Origin: an uncultured Clostridia bacterium
GTDB lineage: Bacteria > Bacillota > Clostridia > TANB77 > CAG-508
Direction: 5' to 3'
Assembly (NCBI GenBank): GCA_944389225.1
Contig: CALXLP010000010.1
Coordinates: 1 to 44,116, forward strand
DNA: 44,116 nt
Each line of letters begins with the position of its first letter. Within the stretch, counting starts at the first letter, position 1. Under the pieces are notes generated by a model. The model was not told the DNA's origin, did no database searches, and saw nothing but the letters and a program-made list of their open reading frames with translations. The translations under genes and the position numbers were made by a program. Shown here in pieces: positions 1 through 8,186 of this stretch.

Positions 1-2203
1 TGATTTGACTAACAGATTTCATCATAATACCTATTAAATCTGTATAGTTGATAACATTTTCTTCTTTTCCATCATCTCTTTGTTTTTGATTATAATTATC
101 AATTTCTTGGGTTATGGCATCTTTGGCATCAAAATCTTTTGGATAAATACTAATTGATGATGGTTTATCAAGATCAACAGCGCCTAATAATTCTAGATTT
201 CCATCATAACTAGCATTCGCATTATTGCTATATGTTTCCATGATTTCGGCTAATTCTTCTGTACTTAACATGGCAAGTCTAGCTCTTTGCTCATCACTTA
301 ATTGACTATAATCAAATGTTTTAGAATCTTCATCTGGAAAGGCTAAACCTGTAAATACATTAATGTCTGGATTATCTTTTTGTTCTTTTACAATTTCTGC
401 CTCATTGGTTTTATTGATAACATATTCTTTTAAATCCTTTGTATATCCAATGCCACCACTCATTCCTGTTGCCACACTTTGTTCATTTTGTTTGATGATT
501 CCAACAACTTTTATGTTTTCACTATTATTAAGAAGTTCCTTCATATAGTCTTCATCTTCACTTTTATCTACCCATAATCCATTTTCTTTTTCATAGTAAT
601 CAGAATTTAATACTAATTTAAAAGATAAATTTAATAATTCATCATAAGTATATGATGTTGTTTCTGAATCTTCTACTGTTTCTCCATTTTGAACCTTATT
701 CCATTTTTCTTCTAATTCCTTTTGATCTTTTAATCCTAGAGCATATAAAGTATAATCACTAATTTCGTTATTTTCATTCACAATTAGAACCACTTCATTA
801 TAATTTGTAGGCCAATTGCCTGCTACTAAATCATATTGAGAATGTAATAATTCTTCATTATCTAGCATTTCTTCCCAGACATCTGTATTAGACATACTTG
901 TCATGCTAGAACCAAACATAGAACTCATAGGAGAGCTTTCTTGTGCTTTCATCATATCTTCCATTCCAAATGCATTCATAACTGTACTTGGATTTACTCG
1001 AACAACGCCATTAGAAGTATCTTCTTTGTATAAGTTAATATTTAGATTGTAATTATATTTAATAGCACTTGCATTATCTTTTATTGTGCTATTTTCATTT
1101 TCAATGTAGTTTTTTAATGCCTCTAAATTATTATTTGAAACCTTACTTGATAGTGTAGATATCATATCATTCATAATATCTCTAGAATAGATTTTTCCAT
1201 CTTCATGGTTTTCTGTATTTTCTTCCGTTTCTCCCATCAGACTTTCCATCATACTAGATATATCAACTGTTGATTCATCAATAGTAATCGGATACGAAGA
1301 TAATGTATCTTCTTCTACTCGATTGATATAACTTTGTACACCATTTGAAATTGATAAAATTAAGGCAATACCAATAATTCCTATACTTCCTGCAAATGAT
1401 GTTAATAATGTTCTGCCTTTTTTGGTCATCAAATTATTTAAACTAAGTCTTAAGGCTGTAAAGAATTTCATAGCAGTTCTACCATCTTTTGCTTTTGCAT
1501 CTTTTTCCTTTTTTCTATCTTCTTCTGTAAAAGGTTTTGAATCATCTGTGATGACACCATCTAAAATCTTTACAATTCTAGTAGAATATTTTTCTGCCAA
1601 TTCAGGGTTATGGGTAACCATAACAATTAGCTTATCTTTTGAAATTTCTTTTAAAATCTCCATTATTTGGACACTTGTTTTTGTATCTAATGCACCTGTT
1701 GGCTCATCTGCCAAAATGATATCTGGATTATTTACCAATGCCCTTGCGATGGCAACTCTTTGCATTTGTCCACCTGATAATTGATTTGGTTTTTTATGAA
1801 TTTGTTCTTTTAATCCAACATCTTCTAATGCTTTAATTGCTCTTTCTTTTCTTTCTTCTCTAGATACACCTGATATCGTAAGTGCTAATTCAACATTAGA
1901 AAGAACAGTTTGATGTGGGATTAAATTATAGTTTTGGAAAACAAATCCTACAGAATAATTTCTGTATGCATCCCAATCTTTATCTTTAAATTTTTTCGTT
2001 GATTTTCCATTAATCACTAAATCTCCTGATGTATATCTATCTAGTCCTCCAATAATATTTAACAATGTTGTCTTTCCACACCCACTTTGACCTAAAATAG
2101 ATACAAATTCACTTTTTCGAAATTCAATACTAATTCCTTTTAATGCTTGAACTGTTGAATCTCCTGAAATATAATCTTTTGTAATATTTTTTAATTCTAA
2201 CAT
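1..2203 (-). CDS. ABC transporter, fused ATPase and MacB/FtsX-type permease (3' end outside window)
   Basis: The gene starts with ATG at 2203 behind AAGGAG and stays open for 734 codons to the window edge, so the C-terminus is missing. Residues 1-230 are an ABC ATPase of the LolD/MacB class: Walker A GQSGCGKT (38-45), signature LSGGQ (142-146), Walker B ILADE (163-167), H-loop His198. A basic linker leads to a first membrane helix near 264-286, then more than 400 polar residues that should lie outside the cell, as in MacB-like permeases. The closing helices must be beyond position 1. Such proteins export peptides or antibiotics or work in envelope stress; the substrate cannot be told. It follows a terminator, so it probably has its own promoter. 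Confidence 0.93.
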   Translation of the reverse strand, partial: MLELKNITKDYISGDSTVQALKGISIEFRKSEFVSILGQSGCGKTTLLNIIGGLDRYTSGDLVINGKSTKKFKDKDWDAYRNYSVGFVFQNYNLIPHQTVLSNVELALTISGVSREERKERAIKALEDVGLKEQIHKKPNQLSGGQMQRVAIARALVNNPDIILADEPTGALDTKTSVQIMEILKEISKDKLIVMVTHNPELAEKYSTRIVKILDGVITDDSKPFTEEDRKKEKDAKAKDGRTAMKFFTALRLSLNNLMTKKGRTLLTSFAGSIGIIGIALILSISNGVQSYINRVEEDTLSSYPITIDESTVDISSMMESLMGETEENTENHEDGKIYSRDIMNDMISTLSSKVSNNNLEALKNYIENENSTIKDNASAIKYNYNLNINLYKEDTSNGVVRVNPSTVMNAFGMEDMMKAQESSPMSSMFGSSMTSMSNTDVWEEMLDNEELLHSQYDLVAGNWPTNYNEVVLIVNENNEISDYTLYALGLKDQKELEEKWNKVQNGETVEDSETTSYTYDELLNLSFKLVLNSDYYEKENGLWVDKSEDEDYMKELLNNSENIKVVGIIKQNEQSVATGMSGGIGYTKDLKEYVINKTNEAEIVKEQKDNPDINVFTGLAFPDEDSKTFDYSQLSDEQRARLAMLSTEELAEIMETYSNNANASYDGNLELLGAVDLDKPSSISIYPKDFDAKDAITQEIDNYNQKQRDDGKEENVINYTDLIGIMMKSVSQI

Positions 2204-2270
2204 GTTTTATCTCCTTCATATTAATTAACTTTAAAATTGTATTTTTAATAAAGCTTAAATTACATATACT

Positions 2271-2313
2271 AAAAAAATGACAACTAGTCATGTATAGTTT
2301 TAACATGACTAGT
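2271..2313 (-). terminator. Rho-independent terminator after the LiaF/DUF4097 pair
   Basis: A perfect 10-bp stem (ACTAGTCATG at 2283-2292 with CATGACTAGT at 2304-2313) is followed on the minus strand by a run of seven U (2277-2271). It ends the transcript that enters from 3883 and separates it from the ABC transporter gene. Confidence 0.8.
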
Positions 2314-2342
2314 AAATATATTCAATATTTTTCACATAAAAT

Positions 2343-3203
2343 TTACAAACTACTTTCGTTTGTTGCTTCTCTAAAATATATAGATATATCTGCATTAACA
2401 TTATCTAAATTAATTTTGGTACTTCCACTTCCCCATGTTTCAGCATTAGATGTTATTGTTTCACCATCTATATAGATATTTCCAGAGCGATTTTTTGTGC
2501 TAATTTGATAATCTTCTTGTTTTCCTATTAAATTCATATCAGTATAAGAATATTCCAAATTAATTTCAGCATTTCCTGTAATATCTAAACTAACATCTTC
2601 TACTCCTGATTCAGAATCAAATAATAATCTTCCAATTTCTGCATCATAAATATCAATATTTCCTTCTTCATTTTTAAATTCCATATTATCTGCTATGATT
2701 TCATCTATCTCACAGTAATTGTTATAGATATCTAATGTTAAATTTCTTGTATTCAATTTTTGAATATCTGCTGACATATAATTAATTTCTAAATCTATAT
2801 TATCTAATTTTACATCTTCTGGAATATAAATTGTTACAACCATATTCTCATCAGAAAAACTAGAAGGTAATTCTTCATCACTAACCTTTAATGTATCTCC
2901 ATTTTGTTCTATTTTCATTTTATCAGGAATATTGGTTCCTTCTATTCTGAATGTATCTCCATTTCTTATAATCAATTCTGTTTCTTCAACATTTACTTCT
3001 AATCTTTTTATATTTTCATAGTTTCTTGTAATATTTTCTGTATGATATTCTTCTCTATCTCTTACTAAATCTCTAAATTCATCATTTCTAGAAGCTTCTA
3101 CAAATTCTCTAGCAATTCCTAACAATACCAATACAATTGTTATAGAAAGATAGATTCCGAATGCAATTGCGGCATATTTAATAAATTTCTGAAATCCTGT
3201 CAT
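2343..3203 (-). CDS. Membrane-anchored DUF4097 (LiaG-like) beta-helix protein
   Basis: 286 residues. One N-terminal membrane helix (about 11-29, ending IVLVLLGIA) is followed by a short charged stretch and then a repetitive, beta-rich C-terminal part. There, units such as NLTLDIYNNY and NMEFKNEEG recur, as in DUF4097 putative-adhesin domains that fold as a right-handed beta helix. The start codon overlaps the stop of the LiaF-like gene by 4 bp (ATGA), so the two are translationally coupled. In Bacillota this pairing belongs to the LiaIGFSR-type cell-envelope stress system; no LiaRS two-component genes are visible nearby. The exact role is inferred from context only. Confidence 0.75.
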   Translation of the reverse strand: MTGFQKFIKYAAIAFGIYLSITIVLVLLGIAREFVEASRNDEFRDLVRDREEYHTENITRNYENIKRLEVNVEETELIIRNGDTFRIEGTNIPDKMKIEQNGDTLKVSDEELPSSFSDENMVVTIYIPEDVKLDNIDLEINYMSADIQKLNTRNLTLDIYNNYCEIDEIIADNMEFKNEEGNIDIYDAEIGRLLFDSESGVEDVSLDITGNAEINLEYSYTDMNLIGKQEDYQISTKNRSGNIYIDGETITSNAETWGSGSTKINLDNVNADISIYFREATNESSL

Positions 3204-3883
3204 TTAATATCTACACCTCCAAACATACAAAAACTATCTACATAAATGGTTGGTAATTTTTCATCATATTTTCTACCTGTTTTGTTTGAAGTTGCTCCAA
3301 AAATTGGTATTGATTTTACTTTTATATTTACATTTTCTGGTGCTAATATCTCAATTCCACCAAATACAGCACATGTTTTTACTAATTTATCCTCATTGAT
3401 ATTGGCTTTTCTTAAATCTAAATCAACACTTCCGAATATAGCATTTATATTTGCACCATTGAATTCTTGATTATTAAAATCTGCTTTAATTTCACCAAAA
3501 GTTGCGCCATATTCTTCTAAGTTTTGTCCTTTTTCTTTTAATTCCTTATTTTTCTTTTCCATTTTTCTATCAATTTTATCTTTGAATATAAGATTAATTC
3601 CTATCAAAATTAATAATACAGGAATCGTTAGTTTCCAAATTAAATCAAAATCTAAAATGTCTCTACAAGCTAACAATAGTAAAATACCAATAATTAACCA
3701 TACAGTACTCCAAAATTTATTTTCTCTTGCAATTAATTCTATTGCACTTGGGATGATAATTAATAATGTCCACCAACCATCAAAAAAGATATTGATATTT
3801 GTAATTTCCAAAGCATTTAAAGTAAGAATGACACCAATTACCACTAATACAATTCCCCATAAAGTGTTTGCTACTTTTCTCAT
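3200..3883 (-). CDS. LiaF-like membrane protein (DUF5668 plus LiaF C-terminal domain)
   Basis: 227 residues from the ATG at 3883, chosen because GGAGG lies 5 nt upstream; an in-frame start 30 nt further out has no ribosome binding site. The N-terminal half has about four membrane helices (the first beginning TLWGIVLVVIGVILTL) with the WxLLIIIPS pattern of DUF5668 domains. After a lysine-rich linker, the C-terminal half has the repeated 'FGxxxxDL / FGGIEI / FGGVDI' glycine pattern of the LiaF C-terminal domain. LiaF-type proteins inhibit or tune an envelope-stress kinase in other Bacillota. Here it leads a two-gene operon with the DUF4097 gene. Confidence 0.8.
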   Translation of the reverse strand: MRKVANTLWGIVLVVIGVILTLNALEITNINIFFDGWWTLLIIIPSAIELIARENKFWSTVWLIIGILLLLACRDILDFDLIWKLTIPVLLILIGINLIFKDKIDRKMEKKNKELKEKGQNLEEYGATFGEIKADFNNQEFNGANINAIFGSVDLDLRKANINEDKLVKTCAVFGGIEILAPENVNIKVKSIPIFGATSNKTGRKYDEKLPTIYVDSFCMFGGVDIK

Positions 3884-4140
3884 AATAACCTCCATTCGAG
3901 CAAGATTGCTCAATATTTTTTCTTAATTGTATAGAAAAATTAACTCTTATCTTGAACCATATAGATTTCTTTCATATACAACAAGGTTTAATTTCTTATA
4001 TTCTATCGTATTCTGTTCTTTTTTGCAATAGGACAAATTTCACTTTTTGAAGCTTAAATAAAGTTCTCAAAAAAGCATAAAATTTTTTCTGTGCATTATT
4101 GTTTTTGCATGATAGAAAATAAAATTTTATATCATGCAAA

Positions 4141-4180
4141 AAAGGATTTCATTCAGATAATTTTCCAAATAAATCCCTTT
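4141..4180 (-). terminator. Terminator after the CDF exporter gene
   Basis: On the minus strand AAAGGGATTT (4180-4171) pairs with AAATCCTTT (4149-4141) with one bulged base, followed by more U residues. It sits 16 bp after the stop of the CDF gene. Just beyond it, a second 8-bp inverted repeat (GCATGATA 4107-4114 with TATCATGC 4130-4137) has no U-tract on either strand and is unexplained. The rest of the 313-bp gap between 3884 and 4196 shows only AT-rich leader sequence. Confidence 0.7.
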
Positions 4181-4196
4181 TGTTCTTAAGACTCTT

Positions 4197-5360
4197 TTAT
4201 ACATATGAATTTTCGATTTTAGGTACTGCATAATATTTATCATTTACACTATGTATTTTTTGTTGAACTATACTTTTTAACTCTTCATGACTTATATCAC
4301 TATCTGATGAAACAACCAAATCAAATATTAAATTGATTCTATCTCCACCATCTGTCATTCTAAAATCATGAATTGAAAATTCTGGATTGATTTCTTTTAC
4401 AATCTCTTCTGTTTTCTTTCTCATTTCATTAATTTCTTCATCATCTGTTACAATTGGATCCATATGAATGGTTGTAATACAATTAAATTCATCATAAATA
4501 TCTTGTTCCATCTGGTCTATCACATCATGAGCTTTGCAAATATCACAGTTTGCAGGAACTTCTGCATGGAAAGATACAATCTTTCTTCCTGGCCCATAAT
4601 CATGTACCATGATATCATGAATACCTGATATCATTTCATATTTTTTAGTAAACGCCTCTAGTTTCTTTACAAATTCTGTGTCTGGTTTCATTCCTAGTAA
4701 TAAATCTATGGTTTCTTTTAAAGCTTTAAATCCAGTAAATAAGATAAATATAGCAACTAAGATGCTAGCATATCCATCAATAGATATTCCAAATATTTTA
4801 GCAACAATAGCAGATAATAATACAACAAAAGTTGATATAGAATCTGAAATACTATCATAAGCATTTCCTTTAATTGCTGCAGAATCTATTGTTTTTGCAA
4901 TTTTGTTGTAAAAGATAAATAGCCATAATTTTGTTAAAACAGCAATCACTAAAATTACAATGGTAACAGTACTAATATCTGGTAATTCTGGGTGAATGAT
5001 CTTATCAAAAGAACTTTTGAATAATTCAACACCTACTAATACAATTAAAATATCTACAATAAATGCTGTAATATATTCCATTCTGCCATGTCCCCATGGA
5101 TGGTCTTTATCTATTTTTTTCTGTGAAACTTTAAACCCAATCATGGTAACAATAGATGAACCTGCATCTGTCACATTGTTTAATGCATCTGAAATAATAG
5201 AAATGGAATTAGCAAATATTCCAATGATTAATTTTACTGCTGATAATAGGATATTGACAACAATTCCTGTTATACTTGAAAGCATTCCATATTTGGCTCT
5301 TGTTTCTGGCTTTTCTACGTTTTTATCTTTTATAAACAATTTTATTAATAAGTTTGTCAT
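4197..5360 (-). CDS. Cation diffusion facilitator, probable Mn2+ exporter
   Basis: 387 residues: about six membrane helices to residue 215, then a cytoplasmic ferredoxin-like dimer domain and an extended second C-terminal part. CDF proteins swap divalent metal for protons to expel it. The transport site normally reads HxxxD in both helix 2 and helix 5 in zinc exporters. Here helix 2 has SDALNNVTDAG (NxxxD) and helix 5 has AYDSISDS (DxxxD). From memory, this N-D/D-D quartet is that of manganese exporters such as pneumococcal MntE. The metal is thus inferred as Mn2+, not shown. ATG at 5360 follows AAGAAGGGG. A palindrome overlaps the likely promoter. Confidence 0.88.
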   Translation of the reverse strand: MTNLLIKLFIKDKNVEKPETRAKYGMLSSITGIVVNILLSAVKLIIGIFANSISIISDALNNVTDAGSSIVTMIGFKVSQKKIDKDHPWGHGRMEYITAFIVDILIVLVGVELFKSSFDKIIHPELPDISTVTIVILVIAVLTKLWLFIFYNKIAKTIDSAAIKGNAYDSISDSISTFVVLLSAIVAKIFGISIDGYASILVAIFILFTGFKALKETIDLLLGMKPDTEFVKKLEAFTKKYEMISGIHDIMVHDYGPGRKIVSFHAEVPANCDICKAHDVIDQMEQDIYDEFNCITTIHMDPIVTDDEEINEMRKKTEEIVKEINPEFSIHDFRMTDGGDRINLIFDLVVSSDSDISHEELKSIVQQKIHSVNDKYYAVPKIENSYV

Positions 5361-5397
5361 GTTTTCCCCTTCTTTTTTCCCTATATTAAACTATATT

Positions 5398-5422
5398 GTT
5401 ATATCACATTTTATGATATAAC
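5398..5422 (-). promoter_or_regulatory. Promoter-spanning palindrome upstream of the CDF exporter
   Basis: GTTATATCA and TGATATAAC form perfect 9-bp arms around 7 bp. On the minus strand a -35-like TTGTGT and a -10-like TATAAC are 17 bp apart and lie on the two arms, so a protein bound here would cover the promoter. There is no U-tract, so it is not a terminator. An operator for a metal-sensing repressor is the likely meaning; the regulator is not in this window. Confidence 0.55.
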
Positions 5423-5489
5423 ACAATCTTTTATTAGTTAAATTTTTTAATATAAAATTAGTTTCAATCTTATATTTCTATCTTAAAGT

Positions 5490-6443
5490 TTAAATCAAGT
5501 CTCCACATTTTTTCTTTTTGACCATTTTAAATAATTCTTTGTCCTTTTTTGTTACAATCACATCTTCTATCTTTCCATTATGACATACCTTTAATGTAAT
5601 TTTTCCTTTTTCAATCATAGGATGTCTTAAGATTCTGGTTCCTGAATTATCACATTTTTCTTTAGATATAGCTATATATGAAAACTTCTCATCTTCATAT
5701 GGTAAATCTGCACTTTTTAATAGTTTATGCACTTTTGTTCTTTCCATTCGGACAATGGAATGACACCAATCCTTATCTGGTAATGGACATACACCTTGAA
5801 AGGTACATGGTGCAATTATATGAAAACCATTTTCAATCGCTATCTTTTGCACTTTTCTAATATTTTTGAATCCTGCTGGTGTTCCTGGTTCTATGATTAG
5901 AATAATGTGATTTGAACTTTTTATCAGTTTATTTATGACATCTTTTCTGTTTTCTGGTTTGATTTCATTTAGCATATAACTTGTGACTACCAAATCTGCA
6001 TTAGAATCTAAATTATCTTCTACAATATCCATATACTCCCATGAAACGTCTTTTAGCTTGGGATTCTGACTCATAAAAGATTTTCCTAATTCTAACATAA
6101 CTGATTCTCTTTCAAAACATCGTATATTTTTTGTATCTAACAATTCACTAATTGCCCAAGTCGCCGCTCCTGTTCCTGCCCCTATATCCACCACAGATTG
6201 TATATTATCATCTATTCTTTCTAATGTATGTTTTAAAGCTGTATATACTGCTCCATAGGTTGCTGGCATTCTCATAATAGAATAGGCTAATGCTTCTATT
6301 TCTGTATTTAATAATGTATCTCCTGTTCTTTCTTGATACATATATTTTTCACTTAACTTGCTAGCATATTGCTTTAATTCTGTTAGTTTTACATGATTTA
6401 GTTTTTCTTCTATCGCATTTTCTAATAATTCTGGTATTTTCAT
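5490..6443 (-). CDS. Rsm22/METTL17-family SAM methyltransferase-like protein
   Basis: 317 residues, ATG at 6443 behind GAGGAG. The glycine-rich SAM motif I reads VDIGAGTGAATWA, followed by the acidic CFERE loop and VVTSYMLNEI, typical of the Rsm22 family, which associates with the small ribosomal subunit. The C-terminal half carries the cysteine pattern CTFQGVCPLPDKDWC plus a later KEKC, matching the iron-sulfur-binding cysteines described for METTL17. A role in small-subunit assembly or rRNA modification is expected from the family; the target base is unknown. It is separated by 36 bp from the ToxN gene upstream, whose transcript may read into it. Confidence 0.82.
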   Translation of the reverse strand: MKIPELLENAIEEKLNHVKLTELKQYASKLSEKYMYQERTGDTLLNTEIEALAYSIMRMPATYGAVYTALKHTLERIDDNIQSVVDIGAGTGAATWAISELLDTKNIRCFERESVMLELGKSFMSQNPKLKDVSWEYMDIVEDNLDSNADLVVTSYMLNEIKPENRKDVINKLIKSSNHIILIIEPGTPAGFKNIRKVQKIAIENGFHIIAPCTFQGVCPLPDKDWCHSIVRMERTKVHKLLKSADLPYEDEKFSYIAISKEKCDNSGTRILRHPMIEKGKITLKVCHNGKIEDVIVTKKDKELFKMVKKKKCGDLI

Positions 6444-6479
6444 ATTAACTCCTCGTTTTTACACTTTTCACAAAACATT

Positions 6480-6968
6480 TTATTTCTCGTATTCTTTTAA
6501 TTTTTCTTCTAATAATTTAAAGTTACAACATACTTTTTTTAGAAATTTATTTTTTTGACTTCTATTATATGTTTCTAATGCTTTTATTTGTATTTGTTTA
6601 ATATGTTTATTACAAAAATGATATTGACTTAGTAAAATTTGTCTATATTTTTGGTTTTCTTTATTTATATCAAAATTTATAAGTTCTGCATCATTTACTG
6701 GTATCATATTATTAAAACCTAACATACCATATTTACCTTTATGTATTTTAAAAATAAAAATGTTATTTTTAATTTTTTGGTGTGCAGGTCTAGGATGTTC
6801 TAATGGTACAAAATAATTGTAATCACTTACTTGTAATACAATCCCTAAATACACTCTTCTCTTAGTATATTCATCCTCTCTTTGTTCATTATATTGTACT
6901 CTTTTATCAAATCGATATAAAAATTTTATATAATTTATATCAATTCTATATAGTTTTAATTTATTCAA
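6480..6968 (-). CDS. toxN: Type III toxin-antitoxin endoribonuclease, ToxN/AbiQ family
   Basis: 162 residues. The start is a TTG at 6968, fixed by AAGGAGA 7 nt upstream; the frame has no better ATG. The sequence matches the ToxN/AbiQ fold: LYRIDINYIKFLYRFDKRV at the N-terminus, then YLGIVL, YNYFVPLEHP, FKIHKGKYGMLGFNNMIPV and a lysine-rich C-terminal helical part. Family members are RNA-cutting toxins held inactive by their own small repeat RNA, and they often abort phage infection. Directly upstream lie a terminator, three RNA repeats and a consensus promoter, which is the standard type III order. The low TTG start rate and the leaky terminator should keep toxin below antitoxin. Confidence 0.93.
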   Translation of the reverse strand: MNKLKLYRIDINYIKFLYRFDKRVQYNEQREDEYTKRRVYLGIVLQVSDYNYFVPLEHPRPAHQKIKNNIFIFKIHKGKYGMLGFNNMIPVNDAELINFDINKENQKYRQILLSQYHFCNKHIKQIQIKALETYNRSQKNKFLKKVCCNFKLLEEKLKEYEK

Positions 6969-6980
6969 TAAGTTTCTCCT

Positions 6981-7022
6981 TTAAAAAATAAAATATAGAG
7001 TAGAAGCTTTTGCCCCTACTCT
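6981..7022 (-). terminator. Attenuating terminator between antitoxin RNA and toxN
   Basis: AGAGTAG/CTACTCT (6997-7003 and 7016-7022) closes a 12-nt loop, and the minus strand then reads into a U-rich stretch down to 6981. In type III systems this position always holds a terminator that lets only part of the transcription through to the toxin gene. Confidence 0.88.
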
Positions 7023-7196
7023 TTTACATACCCTACTTTATAGCTATTATTAGCACTGGCTAGGGATTTCCTCTTTGAACATACCCTACTTCAATACTGT
7101 TCGTCAGTATTAGGCTAGGGGTTTCCTCTTCATTTTCCCCTACTTGTTAGGCTAGAGATTTCCTCTTGTAATATTTTGCAATATTACTCTTTCAGT
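7023..7196 (-). ncRNA. toxI: Type III antitoxin RNA (ToxI-like), three tandem repeats
   Basis: On the minus strand three units begin AAGAGGAAAYCYCTAGCC and end near AAGTAGGG: repeat 1 at 7167-7131 (37 nt), repeat 2 at 7130-7076 (55 nt) and repeat 3 at 7075-7023 (53 nt). In each, the 5' YCYCTA can pair with the 3' TAGGG, consistent with the pseudoknot made by known ToxI RNAs. Known arrays have near-identical repeats of about 34-36 nt. Here repeats 2 and 3 carry extra bases between the pairing parts, which in repeat 2 form a 7-bp hairpin (AATACTG/CAGTATT). The TSS is predicted near 7196 from the promoter. ToxN would cut the transcript between repeats. Confidence 0.88.
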
Positions 7197-7202
7197 ATAT
7201 TC

Positions 7203-7231
7203 ATTATATAATATTTTTATACTAAAGTCAA
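7203..7231 (-). promoter_or_regulatory. Sigma-A promoter of the type III toxin-antitoxin locus
   Basis: TTGACT (7231-7226) and TATAAT (7208-7203) are exactly 17 bp apart on the minus strand. This is one of the best consensus promoters in the window, as expected for an antitoxin RNA that must be abundant. Confidence 0.88.
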
Positions 7232-7250
7232 TTAATAAAATGTTAATTTT

Positions 7251-7751
7251 TTACATATAAAATTCTTTAATAATATCTTTAACAAATTCCCAACGATTTT
7301 TAATAAATTGACCGTTTTGATAGATTTCTTCTATTTCTTCATAAGTTGCCCACTTTACTTCAGAAACTTCATCTTCCTTCATAATCACTTTATTTAAGTC
7401 TATATCTTGTTTTAGAAAATAAGTATCTATCCAAACATTACCTGTTTTAAAATGAGCTAGCATTTTTGCATCTTTTACATTTAGTTGCACACCCATTTCT
7501 TCAAATGCTTCTCTTTCAATTGTTTCTATACTTGTTTCGCCTTTTATGACAGAACCTCCTGTCATGGCCCATACATTAGGAGATAATTTTTTTTGGGGAG
7601 AACGTTTCTGAATTAAAATCTTGTTTTCAGAGTTTTTAATCCAGACATCTGCTCCTAAATGATAAAACCCTTCTGGTAGCTTTTCTTCTCCTTTTACCAT
7701 AGTTCTTCCTGTTTTGTTTCCTTCACTATCTAATATATCCCATATTTCCAT
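7251..7751 (-). CDS. Nudix hydrolase, isopentenyl-diphosphate isomerase-like subgroup
   Basis: 166 residues, ATG at 7751 behind AGGAG. A complete Nudix box is present: GSVIKGE, seven residues, then REAFEEMGV. The opening MEIWDILDSEGNKTGR and the later LIQKRSPQKKLSPN match the YfcD/IPP-isomerase-like Nudix branch, which hydrolyses nucleoside-diphosphate-linked compounds. The substrate is not predictable. It is the last of a run of small genes and its stop lies 20 bp before the toxI promoter. Confidence 0.88.
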   Translation of the reverse strand: MEIWDILDSEGNKTGRTMVKGEEKLPEGFYHLGADVWIKNSENKILIQKRSPQKKLSPNVWAMTGGSVIKGETSIETIEREAFEEMGVQLNVKDAKMLAHFKTGNVWIDTYFLKQDIDLNKVIMKEDEVSEVKWATYEEIEEIYQNGQFIKNRWEFVKDIIKEFYM

Positions 7752-7766
7752 GTTTTTCTCCTTTAA

Positions 7767-8165
7767 TTAGCCATTTTCAATAATTTCTACTAATATTCCA
7801 TCTATATCTTGGATAAAGAAATACGGTTTTCCTAGTCTGCCTTTTTTGATTTCAACTTTTTCGCAAATATGGTTATTTAATACAAATTCTTTTGCTTTTA
7901 ATATATCTTCTACACCTAATGCAAAATGTTTTGTACCTACTACAGGCAAATCAGTTTCTATTGATTTAGCTGTTTGAGGTAATTCTTTATATTCTTTATA
8001 GCAAAACATTTCTAACACAATATCATTTAATTTTAACATTCTTATTCTTATACTATTATCTTCTGCATCCCAACTTTTTAATTCTTTAAAGCCAAACTTT
8101 TTATAAAATTCTACACTTTTATCTATATCAGATACACTAAAGGCAATATGATTTACAGTAAACAT
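7767..8165 (-). CDS. VOC-superfamily (glyoxalase/dioxygenase fold) protein
   Basis: 132 residues, one VOC module pair. The N-terminal NHIAFSVSDIDKSVEFYKK and the C-terminal PYFFIQDIDGILVEIIE are the classical beta-alpha-beta-beta-beta signatures; His6 and the final Glu would be metal ligands. Members include glyoxalase I, fosfomycin-resistance proteins and dioxygenases, and most bacterial single-domain copies have unknown substrates. It lies 15 bp upstream of the Nudix gene in the same direction. Confidence 0.85.
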   Translation of the reverse strand: MFTVNHIAFSVSDIDKSVEFYKKFGFKELKSWDAEDNSIRIRMLKLNDIVLEMFCYKEYKELPQTAKSIETDLPVVGTKHFALGVEDILKAKEFVLNNHICEKVEIKKGRLGKPYFFIQDIDGILVEIIENG

Positions 8166-8186
8166 TTCTATTTCTCCTTTTTCTTA

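Noticed and set aside
3894-3910. GAGCAA/TTGCTC inverted repeat before the LiaF-like gene
   Set aside because: Only six base pairs with a 2-nt loop and no conservation evidence; too weak to call an operator.
7023-7167. Short repeats upstream of toxN considered as a CRISPR array
   Set aside because: Only three imperfect units of unequal length, with pairing between their ends and a promoter/terminator frame that fits a type III antitoxin; no cas genes.
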